Assembly: GCA_021292165.1 (NCBI GenBank)
Contig: CM037878.1
Span: 285,209,744-285,273,743, forward strand
DNA: 64,000 nucleotides
Direction: 5' to 3'
Origin: Shinisaurus crocodilurus
Lineage: Eukaryota > Chordata > Lepidosauria > Squamata > Shinisauridae
Positions within the stretch are counted from its first letter, which is position 1. The number at the start of each line of letters is the position of its first letter. Positions 1 through 28,500 of this stretch are shown here, piece by piece. A model generated the notes under the pieces. The model was not told the origin of the DNA. It made no database searches and worked only from the letters and a program-made list of their open reading frames with translations. Made by a program: the position numbers and the translations under genes.

Positions 1-70
1 CGTTCCTTGGGACTTAACCCTGTTGAACTCAGTGGGATTTAACTTCCAAGGAGTAAACATGCATAGAATT
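1..70. repeat. Squamate dispersed repeat ('GGAGTAA...TGCATAGGATTG' family), partial
   Basis: It has the family pattern CCATTGA/TTCAATGGG, then GGAGTAA, then GCATAGGATTG. The same pattern recurs at least ten times in this window. Confidence 0.4.
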
Positions 71-131
71 GAGCTGTAAATCCTATCTAAATGCTTTCCA
101 TTCTACACGAGCGAGATCAGGTTATCAAAAT

Positions 132-1222
132 TCTGGCCAGGTTCACACGTAACAACAACCCAGAGTATGGGTTGTTGTTGAATTGTGGGTTGTCATTACA
201 TGTGAACCCCTTGCACTGTGGTTTAAATATGGGTTGTTAACAACAAACAACCCAGACATCACAACCCAACAATAACCCATGGGTTCTCTTCCTGGGTTGT
301 TCATGGTTAAGAACCCATATTTAGACCATAGTGCAGGGTCCGTACATAAAGAGAACCCAGGGGTCAGAGACAACCCATACTCAACCCATAGATCTGGTTC
401 ACACAACACACTGGGCTCACTGTGGGTTGTTTAACCCCGATGAGCCACAACGTGTGCCGGGCGCCATTTTGAATATGCAACCCCCAATCGGGGCGATCTG
501 GGGGTTGCTGTGTTGTGACCACCCAGCCACCGTGAGTTATTTGAGGGTTAAACACCCCTTGCATAGCCCTACTACAAACCGAGGGTTATGTGAGGGTCAG
601 GGCCAGATTAAGGCCAGCTGATGCCCTAAGCACAGCACAATAATTGTGCCCCCTTGGCCCTTCCATTGCTTAGCTGGCAAGGCATTAAGACTCAATAAGT
701 GCTGAAGGTGAAATAAGACATTAAAAACTCAGTTTTCTTCAAGGCCACCCCCCACGCCAGAACACACAACTATATGAAATATAAACTGTTTTTTATTATA
801 TTTATTTAACACTAAACAGCAGCAAGCAATATAAGCCAATTACTTACTTATAACTAGGGCAATAGAAATACAAATTTTCATCACTGTTTTATGCATATTT
901 TAATAAAACTGTTATAAGGGGGGAAATGCAAAAAATTGTGGTACTCTGTGGTGCCCCTCTTCCCTTGGTGCCCTAAGCATGTGCTTATATTGCTTAATGG
1001 TTAATCCGGGGCTGGTGAGGGTTGTTGAATCCTCAAATAACCCATGGTGGCCAGGTTCTCACAACACAGCACACACACCCCTTTTCACCCCAGTCAAGGT
1101 TGCATATTCAAAATGGCACCCGGCATGCACTGCAGCTCATCAGGGATTCAACAACACATGGTGATTCCGGTGTGTCATGCGAGCTGGGCCATACTCTGCG
1201 TTGTCACTATGTCCTAACCAGC
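132..1222. mobile_element. Long foldback DNA element interrupted by a second element
   Basis: The arms are inverted copies: 446-597 against 1023-1165 (shared CATTTTGAATATGCAACC, TGCTGTGTTGTGA and GGTTATTTGAGG), with outer arms near 140-180 and 1160-1215 (CAGAGTATGG). The inner part is rich in AACCCA/TGGGTT. Probably a non-autonomous DNA transposon, family not identified. Confidence 0.6.
598..1014. mobile_element. hAT-type non-autonomous transposon, perfect 8-bp TSD
   Basis: It starts CAGGGCCAGATTAA and ends TTAATCCGGGGCTG, imperfect inverted ends. GTGAGGGT flanks both sides exactly (590-597 and 1015-1022). It is nested in the 132-1222 foldback and related in its ends to 61123-61801. Confidence 0.75.
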
Positions 1223-1566
1223 AAGAAGGTTGCATTTTAATGCAGTTACGGGGGGACGGGGGGGGGGGGGGGGAGTCCGACTGAACTCAATGGGGCGTAG
1301 TTAAGCATAGACTTGGAATTTTCTGTATTGAAATGTATATGAATGCTTCACATGGCATATCATTCAGTAGTTAATATTGGTAAAATTGGTAAGAATTGCA
1401 TCTCTGGAGGGGCAACTAATATGTTTTCCATTTTTCTATGTTTAATGTGACTTCCTGGAATGTCAAGGGGTTGCGCAATCCAAACAAGCTGATACCTCAA
1501 GCAGGTTTAAAGGGGTCACGATTTTAATTCATAAGCGACGCATGGGATTGCTCTTTGAGCAAGGGT

Positions 1567-1702
1567 GCAATCCTATAGTTTAGACAGAAATAAGGCCTAC
1601 AACTCCCAGCATGCCCTAGCCAGCTATGCTGGCAGGGACATGCTGGGAGTTGTAGGCCTTTTATTTTTCCTGTCTAAACTTGCATATCGTTGTGCCTTAC
1701 AC
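1567..1702. mobile_element. Palindromic element, GTGCAATCCTAT-end family
   Basis: Two inverted arms around GCATG...CATGC: AGGCCTACAACTCCCAGCAT and its reverse complement, with outer ends GGGTGCAATCCTAT and its decayed partner. Same family as 28335-28487, 36299-36412 and 52621-52757. Confidence 0.6.
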
Positions 1703-1724
1703 CTGCAACTGAATCGGGCCGCAT

Positions 1725-1795
1725 GGCTGTAATCCTATGCATCCTTTTACATACTTACTTGGGAGTAACTCCCATTGAAATCAATGGGACTACTT
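1725..1795. repeat. Dispersed repeat, GGAGTAA/TGCATAGGATTG family
   Basis: AATCCTATGCA followed by TTGGGAGTAACTCCCATTGA and ATCAATGGGAC. It lies upstream of the ALG8 promoter. Confidence 0.5.
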
Positions 1796-1879
1796 GTTTC
1801 CACTGAGCACGCCCGAGCTCAGGTTGCACACAACACACAAATCCACTTACAGAGGACAGGCGCGGAATTCAATGGAAAG

Positions 1880-2070
1880 ACGCAAGCGAGCTCAGCGCGC
1901 AGGCGCGAGCACATGACGGTGCACCCCCTCCCCACTCCCAGTCTCCGCGCAGGCGCATTGATGCGAAAGGCCGTTCAAAAAAAGCGGCATGTCCAGTCCA
2001 GCGCGTACCTTTCGCTGCGCATGCGCAGTAGACCCAGTCCTGTCAGGGAGCCGGAGCGAAGAGGCCTGTC
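1880..2070 (+). promoter_or_regulatory. ALG8 CpG-rich core promoter with NRF1-type sites
   Basis: GC-rich, TATA-less sequence directly upstream of the ALG8 start. The palindrome TGCGCATGCGCA at 2016-2027 is a consensus NRF1 site. Related GCGCAGGCGC and GCGCAGGCGCAT elements lie near 1897 and 1945. NRF1 is a common activator of housekeeping genes. The transcription start cannot be placed exactly. Confidence 0.65.
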
Positions 2071-22090
<20,020 letters not shown>

Positions 22091-22524
22091 TGGTGTCACA
22101 AGGGACTACGTCCACAGGGATCCTTCCGGAAAGTGACATAGTGCTAAATGGTGGCTGCTGCTGGGTTACAGTACCATGTACTGTTCCTTTAAGGGTGCTG
22201 CCTCCCGCTCCAGAAACGGCTCCCATTTCTTTGAAGGTTCTGGAGCAAGAAAGTGTTCTGCAAATACTCTTAAAGAAGCTGGGGCAATTTTCAGTGTGAG
22301 AAGGAGAAAGTTTGTGAGGTTAAAAGCCTCGTTTACAAAAAGACTTTTAATAAGGACTTTTAAAAATGGAATTGGACTTTTTTTAACCTCCAGTTTGAGC
22401 TGAACCAAATAATGGTTATCTTAATGGGTTCATTCTTGCATGTAGCCCAAAGATTACTTGTATTACAGGTTCACTGGTCTCCGGAAAAGAAACATAATTA
22501 CAATCATGCATGGTGAAAGATGTG

Positions 22525-22530
22525 AATAAA
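22525..22530 (+). terminator. Candidate ALG8 poly(A) signal
   Basis: A canonical AATAAA 435 bases after the ALG8 stop. It follows a 3' UTR with no recognised repeat and is followed by T-rich sequence. No earlier canonical signal was noticed. Confidence 0.55.
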
Positions 22531-22640
22531 GTACTCTTTTATATATAAATTTGCTTGTCTAAAAAACACAGTTGTAGATGGGTCTTCCTATGCATCTGTG
22601 CTTATGTTCTTAGAAAATATTTAGACAAATTCATGGAACA

Positions 22641-22730
22641 TAGATCTTTATTTATTTATTCATAGCATTTTTACCCTGCTCTTCAGCCCAAAAAAAGGCT
22701 CCTGGAGTGGCTTACAAAGATTAATATTAG
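22641..22730 (-). mobile_element. LINE 3'-tail fragment (L2-like)
   Basis: TTTATTTATTCATAGCATTT, then TTACCCTGCTCTTCAGCCC and GGCTCCTGGAGTGGCTTACA. It lies just beyond the ALG8 poly(A) signal. Confidence 0.5.
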
Positions 22731-23221
22731 ATGGCTTGTGGACTGTCCATGTTCACAGGTGATATGACACTAACTGCCCTCTGCTGGCGAGCAGCTGTTG
22801 TAGGGTGCAGTCCTGTGGGTTGTGCCCTTGTGAAACGGAATGCCCTGCCAAGCTGCTGCCAGCAGGGCAGGAGGAGGATGGAGGTGACTTTTGCCTCTGT
22901 CCTCTGTGTGTGTGTTGTTTTTACTCCAGGCGGGTCTCTGAGCTCATCTAGAGGGAGTGTGCAGGTGGGGCTGGGGAGACCATAGGGTTCCTCATATGCC
23001 CCCTCTTCCTTCCCTCTGAGGCCACATTTGCAATCCTGGGAAGCAGCCAGTACAGTTCTTTCCACGTTGGCTGCGAGGAGACGGGAAAGATCAGATACCG
23101 GAGCCCCCCTTCTGAGGTCAGAGCAGTGTCTATGACCTTGGAGGGGGGATTCCAAAGAATCCTATGGTCCCTGGGATGCTCGCCCAGCACCATAGGATTG
23201 CTCTCCCTGCAACTTTCCAGG

Positions 23222-24180
23222 GAAGTGCCATAGCTCAGAGGTGGAGTACATGTTTTGCATGTGCGTGCACACACATCATATGTAAATTGTAAACATTTAT
23301 ATCCAGCTTTAGGAATAAACTTGAAGCTGATAACATACACATTAGAAGCAATACAACAGGAACTCCCCCACGGAAAATAAAAAAAACTAAAAGCAGAAAA
23401 CCTAAATAACAATGTAACACCTGGAACAGACAGAAAAATTGCATGAAATAGCAATAAGCAGCAACCCATAAAGGAAAATAAAAAAAACAACTGGTTCCAA
23501 ACATTTCCAAAAGGTTTTTACTTGGTGTCTGAATACACACAATGTTGGGGCTAGATGGAATCCTTGAGAAAGACTTTCCGTAAAGTGGGTGCTATCCTTG
23601 GAAAGATCTCCCGCTAGACTCTTGTTAAAAATTCAGTTGGTGAGGACACCTGAAGCAGGACCTCATGTTAGAGGGAGTGTGTGTGAGGGGGTATATAGTG
23701 TCACGTTTCCAAGTCATTTCAGGCTTTATAGGGAAGAACCAGCACCTCGAACTGAACCTGAAAAGAAATAGGCAATCAGCACAAGTCAAATAAATTAGAC
23801 TAATATGCTCCAGTTATTCTGCCCTTGCCACCAATCTGGTGGCAGCATTTTGAACCAGCTGAAGACTGGATGCTTTTCAAGAGCAGCTTGGAGATTACTA
23901 AAGTGTGGATAATCTGCCAGATCTGACTTCTCCAAGATGGGATGTAGCTGGCACACCAGGTGAAGCTAGTAAAAGATACTCGTAATCACTTCTGCCACCT
24001 GAGCCTTTAGAAGCGGGAGTACCTTCAAACCACCTGATTCAGGATGGTGCTGGTGTTTCACAACCATGTCCAAAAAAGGCTGAGCTACCATTTGAAGATT
24101 TGACACACACCTCTGTGTGGGTACCTCTGCCTTATTGAAATTTAAGTTTCTGTTTGTTAACCCCACCCATTCCAAGTTTA
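23222..24180 (-). mobile_element. Long reptilian LINE-type repeat, reversed
   Basis: 23222-23262 looks like a SINE head (CATAGCTCAGAGGTGGAG, then TTTGCATG). 23275 onwards has the reversed LINE tail, and CACCAATCTGGTGGCAGCAT then TTTTGAACCAGCTGAAGAC belongs to a dispersed repeat I know from reptiles. Exact family not assigned. Confidence 0.4.
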
Positions 24181-24403
24181 ACTGGCATCTCTAGTTGAAA
24201 GAATTTTGGATAGCAGGACTACAAAAGACCTTTGCCATTAGCTCTTGCAGAAGGTAGCTAAGTGATATATATCATGTAGGTCCAAAATACAATCCTCGTA
24301 TCTAGTTCAACCTTCCACAACTGGTGCCCTCCAAATGTGTTAGACTGTGACTCCATTGGCCATGCTGGCTGGGAATGATGGGAGTTGCAGTCCCAACACA
24401 TCT

Positions 24404-24642
24404 GTTTATTTATTTTTATTATATTTATACCCCGCCATTTTTCCTGCACGGAACCCAAGGTGGCTTACATAATCCTCTCCATTTTATCCTCACAACAACC
24501 CTGTGAGGTAGGTTAGGCTGAGAGTCAGTGATTGGCCCAAAGTCACCCAGTGAGTTTCATGGCTGAGTGGGGACCAGAACTCGGATCTCCTGAGTCCCAG
24601 TCCAGCACTCTAACCACTATGCCACACTGGCTCTCACTAGAG
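24404..24642 (-). mobile_element. MIR-like tRNA-derived SINE (CORE-SINE type)
   Basis: On the minus strand: GAGAGCCAGTGTGGCATAGTGG, GTTAGAGTGCTGGACTGG, GAGTTCTGGTCCCC-type B box, then GGTGACTTTGGGCCAATCAC and the tail AAGCCACCTTGGGTTCC. Preceded at 24310-24400 by a decayed CAACTGGTGCCCTCCA foldback element. Confidence 0.75.
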
Positions 24643-24723
24643 GGCACCAGGTTAGGAACGATTGTGAAGAGCCACTGCTCCTCTGCCTAAACTGGAATAG
24701 CTGGACTGCTACTTCGGCTCAGT

Positions 24724-24985
24724 ATAATGGCTTTAAAAGGGGATTGGACAAATTCATGGAGAAGGCTATCAATGGCTACTAGTCCTGATTGGCTCTGTGC
24801 TTCCTCCAGTATCAGAGGCAGTACGCCTGTGTACACCAGTTGCTGGGGAACAGGGGACGGAGGGTGCTGTTGCACTCATGTCCTGCTTGTAGGATCCCGT
24901 GGGCGGCTGGTTGGCCACTGTGTGAGCAGAATGCTGGACTAGATGGACCCTTGGTCTGATCCTGCACAGCTCTTATGTTCTTAAC
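24724..24985 (+). mobile_element. CR1-like LINE 3' end ('CTTATGTTCTT-tail' subfamily)
   Basis: ATGGCTTTAAAAGGGGATTG (ORF2 end), then TGCTGGACTAGATGGACCCT and CAGCTCTTATGTTCTTAA. It lies just upstream of the NDUFC2 CpG island. Confidence 0.7.
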
Positions 24986-25039
24986 AACTCCATGAAAGGC
25001 TTCACCGGTGGGATTCCTACCTGTGGCGCTCCTGTTAAA

Positions 25040-25418
25040 GCAGCAATACCAGCCCCGCCCCGCCACCAAAAGGGGGGTGGGGGGAACGTGGTGGCGTCCT
25101 TTATGTCTACGACTGCGCCCTAAGCATGAGCTCAGCCCCGGCTCATACGCGGAGAGACCGCCTTTGCGACTTGACTGCTGCTGCGTTGTTCCAGCCGGCA
25201 GCGGAACCAAAGAGACGCGGAACCTTCGTGCGGCCGGGCGCGTGCTGGCGCGGGGACGGCGTTGGGGGACGGACCTCCCGTTGCCCTTGGGCCCGAGCTC
25301 TTGCGCTGCGGGACTTGCGGCGGCAGCAGCTGTTGCGGGCGGGCGAGCAAGCTAGCGGGGCCTCGCTCCTTCTTCCTCCGGGGCCCGCGTCTGCCCCGGT
25401 CCCGGCTGGCCTGGCGCC
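25040..25418 (+). promoter_or_regulatory. NDUFC2 CpG-island promoter
   Basis: Dense CpG sequence without a TATA box, with GC boxes (CCCCGCCCCGCC) near 25053-25064. The high GC continues through exon 1 to about 25620 and then drops sharply. This fits a housekeeping promoter. Confidence 0.6.
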
Positions 25419-25566
25419 ATGGTGCTCTGGATCCGGCTGCCGGACGAAGCGCGGTCGCTGCAGCCTCCGCCGCTGTTCAGCTTTGGTTCGGTCTGGGCGG
25501 CCTTCATGGCCTGGACCGGCGCCCTGTTGGACAACGGCCTCCACAGGAGGCCGATCTTGGCATCGG
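25419..25566 (+). CDS. NDUFC2: NDUFC2 coding exon 1
   Basis: Residues 1-49 plus one base of Gly50, ending RRPILASG. The donor is TCGG|GTCAGT. The exon is very GC-rich. Confidence 0.93.
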
Positions 25567-28500
25567 GTCAGTCAACCGGGCCGGGGGTGGGGCGGGGGTT
25601 GAAGAAGAATAATGCCTGCTTCGTTCTCTATCCAGGCCTCTTGGAGCAGGAGGAGTGCCTAGGAAAATCACTCTGTGCATGCTCAGAGTCCGTTGCTCTA
25701 AAGCTGGGTCCTGGCACACGCACCCCAGAAAAGATCATGGGCTTGTGCAGGGACGCGGTATGGTTTCAGAAATGCGGGGAGGTGTGTGGAGAGAGGATGA
25801 AGGAAGGGGAGCAGACGCACCATTCACTCAGGGCGAGATAAACTTATGAAGGAACTTTATGAGCCATAATGCTCAAAGGAGCCCCCGCCTCCAGAGGCAT
25901 CATATCTCTGAGGACTAGGTGGAGTGGAGTGGAGGCTATCGCTTTTGAAAATTCCCAGTTCCATCCGGCCTGGGAACAGAATGCTGGCTAGATGAGCCGT
26001 TGGTTGGATCAGCAAGTCCGCTTCATCCTTAATGTAGGGCAATGTTTGGTTTGGGGTCTTGAGGAGAAGAACGGGGGTGGGGGTGGGGATAGCATCAACG
26101 GTAGGTATGGTTGGGCACCTGCCAGCAGAGACCCATTGGCAAGAGGCTCCTGGAGTTGCTGCTCCTCTTTTGCAGTGCAACCTGCTCGTTCACTTGTCTC
26201 GCACTCCGGCCTAGGCAGCGGTGGTGATGAGAAGGAGGAGCGGAACAAGCCATTGCCTCATTGCTCCCTGGCTCCCGGCCTGTCAAGCAAGCAAGTGGTA
26301 GCAATTATGAGAAAGAGGAGAAGGAGCATTTGCAGCTGGCGACCATGGCAGTGAGCAGGTAGACTCACTGAGGGAGGGTGCTCCTTCCCAGCACTGACAG
26401 GGATGGTACCAGTGTGGACGAGCTAAGGGAAAGGGCGACAGAAATGGGAGAGAGTTGGGATCATGTGACACATATTGTACCGGCTGTACTGGGTGCCGGT
26501 GTATTTCCAATCCCAGTTTAAAGTGCTGCCCTTTGAAGCCCTGAACCAGGGCTCTCCAACCTTGGGTCCCCAGATGTTGCTGGCCTACAGCTCCCAACAT
26601 GCCCAGCCAGCATGGCTAATGGCAAGGGATTCTGGGAGCTGTAGTCCAGCAACATCTGGGGACCAAAGGTTGGAGAGCCCTGCCCTAAACAGTTTGGGAG
26701 CAAGTTACTTGAAGGACTACCTTCACCCATACCAACCTGCCCACACTCTATCCGAGGCCCTGTTTGTGTGCCTGCCTGTAAGAGCAATTAGGCTGGCGGG
26801 CTTGAGGGACAGGACCTTTTTGGTTGTGGCCCCCTGTTATTTTGGAACTCTGTTTCAATTAACATCTAATTATCATCATCATTACAGGCCTTCAAGCAGG
26901 CCCTAAAGACTTACCTTTTGGCTTGGCGTATAACTGAGCTATATTATTGGGTGCCACTGTGTAGATTATGCTAGCTCAGTTTGTTAAAATTTTGATCTAG
27001 AATCATAGAAAAGTAGAGTATGTTATTCTTATTGTTGATTTAGTGTTGTTTTGTTGTGTTTTATGGTTTTTATTTTGTGTGCCATCTCAGGACAATTTCC
27101 CCTGAAAGGTGGCCTGTAAATCTTTGAAATAAATAAGTAAAAGGGGAAGGCAGGACTTGATGTGGAAACTTGAAGGGGACTTGGATTGAGAAGAGGTGAA
27201 AGATGATATGAAGGGGAGTTCAGTGGAGGTCCTAGAGGGGAAAGACCATCGTTCCATGGTAGAGCACATGCTATGCATGAAGAAGGTCCCAGGGCCACGC
27301 CCTGACATTTCCACTTGGATCAGGTAGCAGCTGGCAATGTGATAGACGTCTCTCTGCCTGAGACCCTAGAATGCTGCTGCCAGTCGAGAGTAGCGAGTCA
27401 TAGAATCATAGAATCATAGAAAAGTAGAGTTGGAAGGGGCCTACAAGGCCATCGAGTCCAACCCCCTGCTCAATGCAGGAATCCAGGTCAAAGCATCTCT
27501 GACAGATGGCTGTCCAGCCGCACCTTGAATGCCTCCAGACTGGGAGAGCCCACCACCTCCCTAGGTAGTTGATTCCATTGTCTTATTGCTCTGACAGTCA
27601 GGAAATTTTTCCTGATGTTTAGGTGGAATCTAGGTTCCTGTAACTTGAGCCCATTATTCCGTGTTCCTGCAAACTGGGATGAACGAGAAGAGATCTTTGC
27701 CCTCCTCTGTGTGACATCCCTTCAAATACTGGGCTAGAGTCCTGGGCTAGATGGACAAATGGACTGACCCGCTATGAGGCAGCTTCCTACATTCCTAGGG
27801 GAAAAGATGGGGCAATAAGGAGAAATAAAGGCTGTATGCTCTGGACAGAGGCAGAGTGCTCTGGAGAAGAAAGGACGCTGAGTACTTGACAATGGAGAGA
27901 CGATGAGGTGGATGGGGCTTAGCTAGTCCGTGTGTGAAAACCCAGATTCTTAATGCTGGACAAAAGGGCACACACAATTCTTGCTGTGGTGCTTGCCATT
28001 GTTGAGCAAGTTCCCAGATTTGGTGCTGTGCAGCACAGTTATGCTCAATTCAACTTGTCTTCCAAAAGCCTTTATTTTCTGTTTTCTTTAAACAGAAAAT
28101 CTGAAAGGCTGAATGCAGATGTCTGTTAAACTACTAGCCGGGCCTCACTGGTTCTTTTTCTTTGTCTTCGTATTCCAGGTGTCCATCGCCAGCTCCTGTG
28201 GGCTTCTGTGGGCTTTTATATTGGCCATTACCTTGTTAAACGAGCCAATTACCGATATGCTAGGAGGGACTTAGAGATTTCAGAGTACATAAGGCACCAT
28301 CCTGAGGACTTTGTAAAGAAAGGTACATTTATGTTAAACTGCTTCCAGAAGAGCTGCATGCATGCAGGAAAAAGGCCTACTGCATGCAGGAAAAAGGCCT
28401 ACAGCTCCCAGCATGCCCCAGCCACCTGGGGCATGCTGGGAGCTGTAGGCCTTTTTTCCCGTCTAAACATGCATAGGATTGCGCCCTTTATCAGTAAATC

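Noticed and set aside
25126..25841. Several long frames around NDUFC2 exon 1
   Set aside because: High GC lowers stop frequency. Only the frame starting at 25419 has homology, and it ends at the splice donor 25566.
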